The position numbers and the translations under genes are program-made. From assembly GCA_963513935.1 (NCBI GenBank), contig OY740768.1:62041523-62105522 (forward strand): DNA of 64,000 bases, read 5' to 3'. This document shows, piece by piece, positions 47,746 to 58,286 of the stretch (within the stretch, counting starts at the first letter, position 1; the number at the start of each line of letters is the position of its first letter). The stretch is from Aphrophora alni. Its lineage: Eukaryota; Arthropoda; Insecta; Hemiptera; Aphrophoridae. Under the pieces are notes generated by a model. It saw nothing but the letters and a program-made list of their open reading frames with translations, did no database searches and was not told the origin of the DNA.

Positions 47746-47981
47746 AAGGAAAACAACTCGCGTTGTACTTTATTTTATCACGTGTGAATAGGCTAGCTAA
47801 AATTTTAACTATACATTATCTTAAAATTAAACTTTGAAGTGTATAGTTATAAAATTATCGAAAATGTTTATGACTTCTTAAAATCTTGTTCACATAAATT
47901 GTTAAAAAAAAAAAAACCTGTTCGTATTGCAATTATACGTGCAGTCTCCACCCTTAACATGAAATCTTAAACTCCTGTAGG

Positions 47982-48030
47982 ATGACATTATTCTTGACTC
48001 TTGGATTAATTATTATAACTACTGAAGCCG
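47982..48030 (+). CDS. Isolated signal-peptide exon
   Basis: ATG at 47982 opens MTLFLTLGLIIITTEA, a compact secretion signal with an Ala-x-x-Ala-like end, followed by a GTATGT donor at 48031 after one base of the next codon. This is the same design (signal peptide, phase 1) as the exon at 39758-39851. The only nearby acceptor giving an open continuation that I noticed is TTTTTTTAG at 50054, which would add YACIESFTCLVTR and a stop; that is a very short product and is speculative. It may be the start of another nested secreted-peptide gene, or a paralogue or alternative first exon. Confidence 0.35.
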
Positions 48031-49723
48031 GTATGTTTCTAGACAATTATGCATTTGAACTCTTAATGTACTTTTGTTTGATATTACTAAGCAACATATA
48101 TCGGTAAAACACCAAGGTCGCAACGACCACTTGCCATTTAAACATGCACATATATAGTGTTCTAAACGTTAATTTAAACCACTTGACACCATGCATTTTT
48201 TATTTTAGCGTAATAAAAGAGAATTGCAGAACCCTAATTCATAATAAAATACATGGTTTTATTTTTCTACAAAACAAAAATCACAGTTCACCACGCTAAA
48301 CACACAAAGAATCTTTCGTTTTATTTTATGTTGAATTGCCAATTAAAACTATTTTTATTCAAATCGAAATTTTAGTTGAAAAAATCCAATAATAAGAGAC
48401 TTACTAAACGTAGTCCCTGATGTCCCTCTGTCTAACTACAACCCAGGAACTGCTGATTGATTGTTATTTAGTGCACAATAGCGTAGTTGGTATTTGTATA
48501 GAAATACTTGAGTTACTATGTCAACATCAGATAAATGTTTCATAATAATCTTTAGTTAGCATGTCAACATAAGACAGTATGTGTGCGGTATTACACACAA
48601 GTATACAATAACACTATGATAACGTAACCTAATTTTAGCAATATATACTTGTTGCTATCATTGTTAAAGTTTAGTTAAGTGAAGAATATTATCTAAAAAT
48701 GAATTTGAAAATCGGGTTTCCATAATAGATTTGTTTCCAGTATGTTAATTGTAAGAGTTCCCGCAGTTGAAGAAATGTCAATTCATACGTACAGGAGCGC
48801 TCTATGCGGCTATATTTGAGTAGGTTCTCTTAGGTAAGCTTCAACGACTTCTAACCCTATTCTGCGTTTCCATGTTGTCGTACTAGTCTGATTTTAGTCT
48901 AACGATTTAAATATTGTGTTTAATTTTAGTTTCAAGATATATTTGACTGGGCCTCTAACTAGACAGTTCAGAATTAGAGTTGTATATTTCTACCAGTAGT
49001 ACATCATTAGGAAAAAAACATGTGCATTATAGTGACGTTGAATCATACAAACTTTTATTTAAATTGTGGTCAATAGTTAAAATAAAATCTTTATTATTAC
49101 AGAGATTTTACTAAGTTAAATTTAAATATAGTATATAGGTTGCAACGTAAAGATTTGTTTCTTATATTGTTATAATAATAAAATACAAATTTAACATATA
49201 TTGATACATTTATTATAAAGGAAATAGATTTTTAGTAAAATAAGTCCTGATATAAGGAATATTTTGTTTTTCTATTATCTACATCATTGTTTTAAAATGT
49301 ATTGTTTCCAATTTTTATAAATACTTTTCCCATTTTATGATTTTCACAGTAAAGGGGGCAATTTGTATATTCTTAAAAACAAATATCATAATGTAAATAA
49401 TTAGGAAAATTTCTAGAAAATTTAATGTTATTTGTTTGCTCTATTATATAGTATAGAAGGTACAATTTCATATTTTAATTCGTCCTCTCGAATCCTGTAG
49501 CTGCATGACGAGTCTGATCAAATCGCAGCGGATTGACCGGGATACAAAGATTTAACCAGTTAAATCTTAAAAAAACTCATACTATTTCTACAAGATGACA
49601 ATTTTAACTACACCGTGTGTAAAAGTTTAACCTCTTTTTATCGCTAATTAAAATTACGGCGTACCTATCTGTTATGGTTTAAAATAATGGCCAATTCTAT
49701 TAATATATATATATTAATTATAT

Positions 49724-49761
<38 letters not shown>

Positions 49762-50289
49762 ATTTTGCCGTAATATATTTTTTTAAATAATGCATAAAAT
49801 GAAGATAAAATAAATAATTCTATGCATTTATTTATTCATTTATTAAAAAACTTGCATAGAAAGTTTGTTAGATATTTAAAAAAAACTAGCTATTCTTATT
49901 TAGTAACAAAGTGAATATTCTAATAACCTGTATATAATGTAACATATCCTTACAAGTTAGGACTGAAAATTTATTTATTATTATTATTAACTTTTTTATT
50001 ATATTATTTATTATTTATATCCGACCATTATTTTTAATGTTATAATTTTTTTAGGTTACGCTTGTATCGAAAGTTTCACCTGTTTAGTGACACGCTGACT
50101 TCCCCTCATCTGCCTCATTTCTATGGTACAATCACATACTCAGTTGTTAAAGTTACTGATTTTTATGTAGTTGTCTTTGCTACAGCTGTCAGTTTGTAGT
50201 TTTGTTGATGTCTGTTGTATGTTGTGATTTGTTTACAAAACGGTAACGAGTTACTTTTCTAATTATATATTGTTTAGAAGAAAAAAAAA
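48031..50289. other. AT-rich intron sequence
   Basis: No gene beyond the speculative short exon at 50055. A TA-rich self-complementary tract (AATATATATATATTAATTATATATA type) lies at about 49700-49758. Confidence 0.4.
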
Positions 50290-51855
50290 CCCAAAGTGTT
50301 GAAAAAGCGAAGTAGAAAGTTTCTTGGTATACCAAAACCGTGTATAGTTAGTAGTGAAGTACAGAATCGGAACAACAAGCATATTTTTGATGTTAGGTCT
50401 AGGCCTAAGTATGAACCAGATACTTCTAGCCCTAATCCAAACAGTGAACCTCAGGTTACACCTCAATCTAGATTTAGTGAAAAACTAAGTCCTAATTGAG
50501 ATAACTAAAAGTTGTATAGAGATGATTGGTTTACAGATGATTGTTATGATCTAGTTAAAATACAAAATCTCGAGTGTTTACTGTCAATAATTGCTTGTGT
50601 TTTAAATATCATCGGCATCTTTATGTGTTCACAAAGAATAGACTAGGCCTAAGCTATTCATATGAAGTGTACGCTTTGCAACTTTGAAGTGTCCGAAAGA
50701 AATTCTTCTACTGTAAATAAAAAAGTCTCCATCAATGTGCTGTCTATGCCTTCCGATGTATTGGTAAAGGTGAAGTTAGCGCACATAATTTTTGCGGCAT
50801 GACGAATTTGGCTAATCCTCCTTAATTCAAGTACACAAATATTGTATTCCAAGCTACAAAGCAGGTCTGTCATGAAAGTATGCATGAAGCAGTTTAACAG
50901 TGTGTAAAAGAAACTGGAAGTTGAAACATAACCGGAATATTTGATGGACCCTGGTAGCGTCGAACACATACTTCACGCTATGTGAATCAAAATGGGATTG
51001 TGAGTGCTATTAGCGAAACCACCGGCAAAGTAATTGATGTAATAACTTTCAATAAATGTATAGGTGTAATGGTAGGCTAGATAGCAAGCATGAAGACATC
51101 TGGTGTGCCAACTATGCGGAATGAAGAGGAAGAATGGAAGTGACAGGAAACGTTGACGTGTTTAAAAATCCTCTGGTTACTTACAACGTGAGTCAAATGT
51201 TTTCCAGGTGATGGCGACAGCGCAACCTATTAACGGTACTAGGAAAGAATCCTTATGAACTTGATTGATAGATGAAAAATTGGAGTGCGAGGGCCATGCT
51301 CATAACACTTTCATTTATTTTCTTCCAATGATCGCGAATGCATGAGTTGTGCCCAAAAGGTAGTGAAAGTTGGTATAATTATCAGAAAGATATTGCTAAC
51401 GTAGAACTTTATGACGACAATAAATACATTCACTTTAATCAAGTTTTTATGAATGAAATAAAGCCTGAACACATCCTGAATTACTCAGAAGGTGCTTAAT
51501 CGGCGATACTCAAAACCCTAGAAAATATTTAAATTTATCATTTGGTCCCACCTACCGAAGTCTACTTTCATCATGAGAGAAACACTATAAATAGGTGTTT
51601 ATAAAGCTATATCTAGCTACAATGAGAACAGTGTTGTGAAATGTATGATTCTAGAAAAGTTAGGGATCCATCCTGGAAATAGATCCATCCAGCGGCTGGA
51701 ATATGTCGATCGTCTAACAATTAAAATAAGTCGATCAGGCTATCGACGCGCTGGAAAAAAAATGCAGACTGAAGAAGACATTGTCAATGAAAAGGCTAGA
51801 GGACAAGTATGAGGAACAGGAGGACGCAGACAGCCCCTCTTATATAGCAAGATTG
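50290..51855 (+). pseudogene. Mutator-like transposase relic
   Basis: Reading across several frames gives the ordered blocks of a Mutator-like element transposase: FLGIPKP and FDVRSRPKYEP near the N-terminus; WFTDDCYDLVKIQNLECLLS; INVL and the AHNFCGMTNLANPP-type block; NITGIFDGPW, stop, RRTHTSRYVNQNG with the catalytic-Asp position, then TGKVIDVITFN; GDGDSATY; LCPKGSESWYNYQKD; and LEKLGIHPGNRS near the end. Stops and frameshifts interrupt most blocks. After LYSKIAL at about 51855 the sequence GTAGGCGGGCAAGTG begins the non-coding end. Related proteins are widespread in insect genomes as MULE copies. Confidence 0.75.
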
Positions 51856-52439
51856 CTCTAAGGTAGGCGGGCAAGTGTTTAAAAGTTATACTACCCTAAC
51901 TTAAAATGGCGTTTCCCGAAAATTACATTTTAAAGCTTCAATGTACTTTTTCTCAAAAATTACTGGAGATGTCTGGATGATTTTTTAATTTTGATCAGAA
52001 AACTAACCTCGTTATTTTTTAGGAAGATCTATTGATATGTTTCTTAGTTAAACCATTTTAAAAACAAATATGTTGGACAGAAAAGGAATTTTAAAAAAAT
52101 CACACCTAATACAAACTAGTATTAAAGTGTACCATCCATTCAAATTATATAGGAAGATGTAGGCTTTAATAGGATATAGAAAAAATCATTATATTGGGAC
52201 ATATACTTTTTCAAAAAGGTACATCAAACATACGATATATAACATGGTAAAGATAAGGACATCCGACTCTTCTTAAAACTTCGGACGTTTCTTCCTATTT
52301 TCTATGAACTATATAAGGCAAATTAACCAAAAGTAATGCTGAGGCAGAAACGTCTACCAATCAATAATTTTAAGGTTACTTTTAATAGGGTTTCTTCAGG
52401 AAGAAAAGTGCTGTAAAAAAGCAAAGTCATTATATATTT
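51856..52439. other. Probable 3' non-coding part of the Mutator-like relic
   Basis: AT-rich sequence between the transposase relic and the integrase relic. No terminal repeat proved. Confidence 0.35.
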
Positions 52440-52995
52440 AATGTATCTAACGCATGCAATTGCAGCGGAGTTCCACAAGACCGCGAGAACAAATTTAAAA
52501 ACACGACGTGACATTGAAATGAGTAAATAACCTTTATCAAGTTTATCTAGATTAGTGAAAGTTATTCCGTATGCTAAGGAAAAGCGTGGCTTCAAATATA
52601 TACTGACTGTAATAAAATGTCTAAAGTAACTAGAAACTGTATTGCTACTATGGAAAAAATCATCACTGGATGTGTCTTTAGCTATAGAACCTAATCTGAA
52701 AAAAAAACATCAGACAAATCATCTTTAGACCGATCAGGAGGAGTTTTTCAAACGTTAAAAAATTAATGAAAAATACAATGGAATTCATTGCGCAACATAT
52801 TCTTGCAAGAAAGCGTTGGTGGTTGAAAGATTGAACCGTACTTTGAATAATAAAATATGGCGTGAATTTACAGCAGGCGGTATCTACGAGTGGTTGGATT
52901 AGTTAAAATGTGTAGTAAAGTACCATAACAGAGTGGAAATCAATACTGACATCAAACCCGCTCAGGTATTGAAAAGGCGTGAAAAATTGCTATTA
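52440..52995 (+). pseudogene. Retroviral-like integrase relic of Polinton/Maverick type
   Basis: Across frames the plus strand reads AAEFHKTARTNLKTRRDIE, VIPYAKEKRGFKYILTVI, TDQEEFF, then CKKALVVERLNRTLNNKIW and REFTAGGIYEWLD and HNRVEINTDIKPAQVL. This is the order of the integrase family encoded by Polintons/Mavericks and the related nematode protein F54H12.3: a basic N-terminal part, the first-Asp strand, LTVID, TDxGxEF, VVERFNRTLK with the catalytic Glu, and a YNxxxHxTIxxKP end. The first two catalytic Asp positions are degraded. The DNA polymerase relic at 53400-54510 on the other strand fits the same element. Described only as a broken relic. Confidence 0.7.
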
Positions 52996-53399
52996 ATAAA
53001 AATAGGTTTTAATACTATTAAAGCTACAATCTTCTCGAGCACAGTGGTGAAATTCACAATAATAATTCAATTTTGACCCTAACCACAATCACTAGAAACT
53101 TAATAAAACACAATTATCTGATTAATTGTTCTTTATTAATTATTTCCACATAATGTTCTGATCTACATTTCGATAACATGGTTATCATCATCGGAGGGTC
53201 TTGCTTATAAACTAAATCAAACCTTACATATCTACCAATGAAATAAAATTCGTTAGTAGATTCGTTCGTAAATTTTATATAATATATGAATGCCTTTTGT
53301 TTCGATCATATTCTTTCAGTTAGTTATAGTAGAAGTCATGCATGAAATGTTTGGACAAACAAAACTGTAAAATTTATTTAGATGGCTTTAATTAATTAA
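52996..53399. other. Sequence between integrase and polymerase relics
   Basis: A short hairpin GATAACATGGTTATC is at 53172-53186. No coding blocks recognised. Confidence 0.4.
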
Positions 53400-54510
53400 A
53401 TAATTTTTCCCTACATGGCAAGGTAATAAATCTTCATCAAATATTTTGAAATATTTGTAGGTTCGAAGATGTTTTGCAAACTTCACTGCTCTCGTCTAGT
53501 TACAGAGTTTGATATCTTTTCTCAGTCTTCTTACTTTTTCCATAGATTTACAAACTCGAGATACAAATTGTTTCTAATAAAAGTTTGATATTGTCAACAT
53601 CTAAATTATTTACAAATGTAACGAGGAAGCTACTTACGTGTCGGTATGTATCGATAAAATTGAGTGAGTAGTAAAGTGTACTCTTTCCGTCACTTAAATT
53701 TGTTCAAAATTTTGTTCGATTTTAATTCCATAACATTTTTTATTTATATTTATATAATTTTCTTCTACAGTAACAAAATGTTGTTTAAAGGATTTTACCT
53801 CCATCTTTGAAAAGGTCTCTGATAAACAGATGAAAATCATAACGGGAGAGGTCGTGAGAGAAGACAGTGATTTTAATAGGAAGCTGCCTTTTGTGATGAC
53901 ACTAAGAATGTGCTGGTCCTAAATTTTTTCACTCAGGTGACAGTGATCTCTCACTTTACTATTTCCCCCTGTTTTATATATAATCAAATTATTCTTCACA
54001 AATGTGACACCAAAGTGCAATCTAATATCGTTACTTATCTTCCGTTCTCATATAGATTGGAATAATTTTTTCCTATTTAGCAACAATTGGTCGTATTAGT
54101 TTTACAACTAATTTTACTAATTTTTATTTGACATAAGGTATTTCTTATTTTTGTCTTACGTTATATGTTATTCACTTAAACCGTTCATCGTTTTCACAAG
54201 AAACACGATATACTGGTATACTAAACACTTGTGGTGTGTGAATTTTTTTCCTAATAGTTTTCTTGTTGTTGTCCTCGTATATATTTTTTAGCAGACATTC
54301 ATAGTCTGCTATTATATTACATATGGGTGTACGTACTTGTTGTTATAATAATTGCAAAACTTTACGAAATCGTTTTTAGTTTTTAGAGGCGTAATTAACT
54401 TTATTTCCTTCTGAAGTTTACAGTTCTTCATATACTCGTTCAGTGATAATTCTTTGTCGTATTGTGAGAGACAACATATGTTGTCGTTTATGTTTACATA
54501 ACTCATTACA
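53400..54510 (-). pseudogene. Protein-primed DNA polymerase B relic (Polinton/Maverick type)
   Basis: On the minus strand, in order: NCKLQKEIKLITPLKTK and FVKFCNYYNNKYVHPYVI, stop, then IADYECLLKNIYED (exonuclease I motif D-x-E, about 54312-54250); CHICEE; VRDHCHLSEKI (about 53965) and GPAHS; then VFSHDLSRYDFHLFIRDLF (exonuclease II-type NLSxYDxHLF block, about 53860-53810), DGGKIL, and FIDTYRHVSSFLVTFVNNLD (about 53660-53600). These blocks are diagnostic for the family-B polymerases of Polintons and linear plasmids. The frame is broken at several places and the polymerase-domain YxDTD part is not seen. Lies near the integrase relic in opposite orientation. Confidence 0.75.
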
Positions 54511-54870
54511 ACTAGTCTGCTTGAATTTATTACATATATGTAAAGGGTCTTAGTATGTGTTTATGAACATATTTGATGCTTTTCAACTTCATATTGCTCT
54601 GATATTCTCAGAGGTCTGATTTTTAATATTTTATTATTATCGTGAACGTTAATAGACATTGTCTGGTAGACATAATAATTTCTATTTACCAATTTTTCTC
54701 AAACAGTCTATTATCACGCAACTTCATAAGATACCTTTGAAAGACGCTATTCTCTAAATTATACGTATACTTAGTATCCCGTTCCTGATTGTTGGCTGGA
54801 GTATTTATTGCTTGAAAAACCTAGCAAACAAAACTGATATTATTGATTTTTTATATTTTACAAGTTTTCT
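54511..54870. other. AT-rich sequence within the Polinton-like region
   Basis: No coding block recognised. Confidence 0.35.
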
Positions 54871-55176
54871 TTAATTTTTTTCGTTGGTATATGGATGCAT
54901 GAACTGCAGGAAAATGATTCTCATAAGTTCAATTTTAATACCAAACGTTGCATATGTGTAATGCCCAAATTGATCATCGAGATGGAATGTTGCGATACTG
55001 TATTTCTTAATGTTTTTACTAACTCTGAAGACTCTTATATTGAAAGGCATACTACAAAACTGTTCGCCCAATATCTGTCTCCTGTATTCATATTCCAACA
55101 TAATTTGAACTTTACAAGCTCGTTTCTCTTGCCAAGTGCAAATTTTATCTTTCATTGCCATTTTACAATACCACAT
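54871..55176 (-). CDS. Unrecognised 101-codon frame in the Polinton-like region
   Basis: I do not recognise this minus-strand frame. It contains MWYCKMAMKDKICTWQEKRA, spaced cysteines, mixed charged residues and FHLDDQFGHY, and looks more protein-like than the overlapping plus-strand frame. Its position beside the polymerase relic on the same strand suggests a minor gene of the same element. It may be a relic or chance. Confidence 0.25.
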   Translation of the reverse strand: MWYCKMAMKDKICTWQEKRACKVQIMLEYEYRRQILGEQFCSMPFNIRVFRVSKNIKKYSIATFHLDDQFGHYTYATFGIKIELMRIIFLQFMHPYTNEKN

Positions 55177-55855
55177 TTTCCATTTATTGTAGATCGCTTT
55201 TAGTGAACCCTAGTATACGTAAAGGTTTCATTTTATATATTTTATTTTTTTACTATTTTATATATTTACTAATATTTTTCATCGATTAGCAGCAGAGTAT
55301 TTTAGGATTTTATGAACTAGTTCAATTTGAGTATTTAAATCATTTCTTTCAATAGAATTAGAGTCAAGTATATGTAGGTTACTAGGAATTTCCATCAGTT
55401 TTGTAGCGATTCACTGTTATATGCAGCGATTTATTTACCCTTGAGTTTAATACAATTAGTATTTGCTTGCGTTTGTTTAGTACATCGACTCTTAATGATG
55501 TATGCTGCGCTCTCTAGCCCAATCATTATCAGTTTGCCGATATAAGTTATAAATTTCATGCTCTAGTTTTTTAATTTCACAATTTATTTACGATTTTATT
55601 TTATTTCTTTCGAACTCATCGTTATATTGAGATAGTGTTCTCCTTGTATGATAATAGAGCTTGGATTTTCATCAAGTTTCTCTTCTAGTTCGTTCTATTA
55701 ACGGACTGGATCGATATCATAATAATTTGTTGAAGAGAATAGATATTCTTGTTCGATATTGTAATTAGGAAATTTATTGTGTTTCTCGAGTTCTGTTATT
55801 AGTAACAGTAATGACTACCAGTCCGTAATAAAAATAGTCTTATTCGATATCATGT
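55177..55855. other. Possible further Polinton-like coding relic, minus strand
   Basis: Minus-strand pieces such as ITELEKHNKFPNYNIEQEYL and DENPSSIIIQGEHYL look protein-like between stops, but match no family I can name. Confidence 0.25.
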
Positions 55856-56101
55856 TTAGGTGTTGCAGATAATGATGAAAAAAGGCAGGTAAAGGAGTAA
55901 ATAGTGCAAGTATTGGCTCGATTTCATGTAAAGGTGTTTGAGAGAGTGGTGATGGAATGGATGGTAAATGGTGGAAGGACTGGCTCGATCATCTTTAGTT
56001 GGAGGAGGGAGAGAGGAAGGAGTAAGTGATGTAAAGATCGGTTCAATATCATGTTTAAATTTAGGAATAAGTGTTGTTAGGATGGTTTTCGAAGCTTTCA
56101 T
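55856..56101 (-). CDS. Unrecognised Pro/Ser/His-rich frame
   Basis: An 81-codon minus-strand frame with the repeated element (I)EPIFTSLTPSSLPPP and related IYHPFHHHSLKH; low-complexity Pro/Ser/His content. The same stretch in DNA shows GATCGGTTCAATATCATGTTTA and CTCGATTTCATGTAAAGG as imperfect internal repeats. Might be part of a structural or linker protein of the neighbouring element. No function is assigned. Confidence 0.2.
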   Translation of the reverse strand: MKASKTILTTLIPKFKHDIEPIFTSLTPSSLPPPTKDDRASPSTIYHPFHHHSLKHLYMKSSQYLHYLLLYLPFFIIICNT

Positions 56102-56155
56102 TTTTTATATGTTTTTTAAATCCGATTTTTACATATTAAAAACAAAATGTAGCCA

Positions 56156-57199
56156 AATTAGGTTTTCTTACATCGGTAATGATGACTGTACATATTGTTT
56201 GCTTGTGGATTGAGTCTTGGTGATTAAAAACCGAATGAAGACCCTATTGTCGACTATTATAAATGGACGTCGGATAGATGTATATTAGGGCTGTGCCCGT
56301 TAACGGATAACAGCTAACCGTCAACGTTGGTTATCGTCAACTTTCAACGCAGTTGACGAAGAAGTGCAATAACTGCTAACGTTGATCATTCGCTTAGTGC
56401 TTGCAGGTGACTCATCAGTGGTTGTTTGTTAGCGACAGTGGGCTACTCGATGCGTGCACACGCAGCTACACGTACTCATGCGTATCTACAAGACTCAGTC
56501 GTCTGTTAGTTTAGTTGAGCAACTAAAGCGAATCAAAAATGTTTGTTTTTTACTAAATCTAAAACTGTATAAAACAACGAAGGGATAATACAAAAATAGT
56601 GTGGTGTAAATAACAAACATGATTTTATTTTATCACGCATTGTAATTATTGATTATAATACCTGAATAATTAACTATTAATTAACTAGTAAATAGTAATA
56701 AAAAAAATCCAAAACTTATTCCTCTGTAAATAATCAGGTTTTTTAAAAACATAAGAATCAGGCGACAATCGATTGATGACTAGAGCCTTCTCACTGAACA
56801 CGCGCACTGAACACCTGCACAATGAACAAAGACGCTTGGTCTTCTGTTCTGTCTGGAAGGTTAACGTTAGCAGTTTTTTTTTCAACAGTTAATCACGCTC
56901 ATCGGTAACTGGTGTTGACGTTGACCAATGTTACAGTTAACGCCCACCACTAATATGCAAGGGCATTAAATGAACTTCGTAATAAGTTTACAACAAATAA
57001 TAGCCACTCTGTAAAAACCAATATCACTATTACTACATGTGAGTGTAAGCTATACAAAATTTTCTACCAATCGGAAAAAGAAATCACTTTGTTACCTTGT
57101 GGCCATTTAATAGCCTGTACCGGTTGTTCTCTCCAATAAAAGATTGGTGATGTGTGTAGACAAAAGATAGCAACCACTGTACACGTATTCATTACATAA
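56156..57199 (+). pseudogene. IAP-like BIR-RING pseudogene, split by a MITE
   Basis: Inhibitor-of-apoptosis proteins bind caspases through BIR domains and act as ubiquitin ligases through a C-terminal RING. Here 56156-56284 reads RFSYIGNDDCTYCLLV, stop, then KPNEDPIVDYYKW and DRCI, the second half of a BIR (GFFYTGxxDxxxCxxC...P...DDPxxEHxxWxxxC). After a 668-base insertion (56285-56952), 56953-57199 continues ARALNELRNKF and then CECKLYKIFYQSEKEI, LLPCGHLIACTGCS, stop, and VCRQKIATTVHVFIT, stop: a C3HC4 RING in the arrangement typical of IAP C-termini, missing one cysteine. At least three stops and the insertion make it dead. It lies next to Polinton-type relics; it could be a captured or a host gene copy. 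Confidence 0.72.
56285..56952. mobile_element. hAT-like MITE inserted in the IAP-like pseudogene
   Basis: The left end TAGGGCTGTGCCCGTTAACGG and the reverse complement of the right end, TAGTGGTGGGCGTTAACTG, are related terminal inverted repeats of the TAGxGxTGxGC type common in hAT elements. GTTAAC/AACGTT-rich subterminal motifs occur inside both ends. No transposase. A clean 8-bp target duplication was not found. The BIR-type reading stops at the left end and RING-side reading resumes at the right end. Confidence 0.65.
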
Positions 57200-58008
57200 T
57201 GGAAAACTATAAACAAGTTTTACAATTTTTTAAAAAACTATTTTTTAAATATACCCTCAACTAAACACAAAACGTTGACGCAGTTTGGGGACTTTTCAAA
57301 CCAATGCTAGGTTGAATCTTGTTGTTTCTTTTAAGGGACACACGGATCGAAAACAAAATGATAATAAATAAATGAAAATAAACAGAAAGAATCACTTATG
57401 GCCATTGGTAGAAGAAGGATTGCTGGCCCTAAGAGTATTAGTAGAGGCTGACTCCATCAAGGAAAAATTACATATTGAATGTAAGACGTCAGTGGTGAAT
57501 TAGAACAGAGTGGATGTGATCAGACACGCGAGAGGGCAAATGTATGGAATCTGAAGGAATAACATTATGAGGTAATGCTACTAAACACAATCACAACGTA
57601 AAGTTTGCATTCCAGAAAGGTTGTTGACCTACAAATCAAAGCGAACTACCGTTATAATCCATTCATAAAACGGTAAAGTAACCACGGAATACGGAAACAA
57701 CCTTGTTTACTACGTCTGGTATTAGGAAATGACCTCGTATGGTATGTCTGGCGTGCGGAAATAATGTCCGAAATGCGGAAATCGAAAGTATGACTCATGT
57801 GTCTGGTATGCATGGAATGTCTGGAATGCGAAAGTGTGAAGGATCGGTATTACTTATCTACTAACGTGGTTTCTATTAAATTCCAAACATATGAGGAATA
57901 AAACACTTAACCAGATTGAAAGTTCGTTATTATTGATATTGGTTTGTATTACTAAAGTTTTGTAATTATATATTATAAATGGCTTAACTACCCTAATTTC
58001 AATTTCAG
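57200..58008 (+). other. End of intron 1 of gene B
   Basis: No recognised gene. A run of GGAATGCGGAAAT-like words occurs at 57680-57840 (ACGGAATACGGAAAC, GTGCGGAAATAATG, ATGCGGAAATCG, TGTCTGGAATGCG), an irregular short repeat. The acceptor AATTTCAG ends at 58008. Confidence 0.5.
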
Positions 58009-58286
58009 AGCAAAACGAGAAACGGTTCAAATATACTTAGATATATGGAATCTTGCGGATCTACTTTATTAAGTCCAACACATGCCCTGAGTGCAGCACA
58101 TTGTTTCAGGAGTTGTGACTGTCATGCTTCTACTGACGACAACGACTGTCAAAAATGTGTTATCAGTAATGTAAAAGACTATACATTATATGCCGGAAGT
58201 ACTGTTGCCAATTATTCTGTAGTGAGATCAAATTTAAAAAATATTTATATTCATCCAGAACACAAATTTAAAGATAAAACACACAA
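58009..58286 (+). CDS. S1 serine protease gene B, catalytic-His exon
   Basis: Counterpart of the exon at 100-374. It opens phase 0 with SKTRNGSNILRYMESCGSTL and carries LSAAHC with the catalytic His, then the extra cysteine cluster C-x-C-x8-C-x2-C (CDCHASTDDNDCQKC) and YTLYAGSTVAN, and ends IHPEHKFKDKTHK with two bases of the last Lys before GTAAGT at 58287. In-frame joining to LLRV of exon 28181-28411 gives a normal S1 protease N-terminal barrel. The start of the frame inside the exon (an internal Met) is not a true start. Likely extracellular. Confidence 0.93.

Noticed and set aside
54895..55203. 102-codon plus-strand frame
   Set aside because: The overlapping minus-strand frame looks more protein-like and lies on the strand of the neighbouring polymerase relic; neither has a recognised domain.
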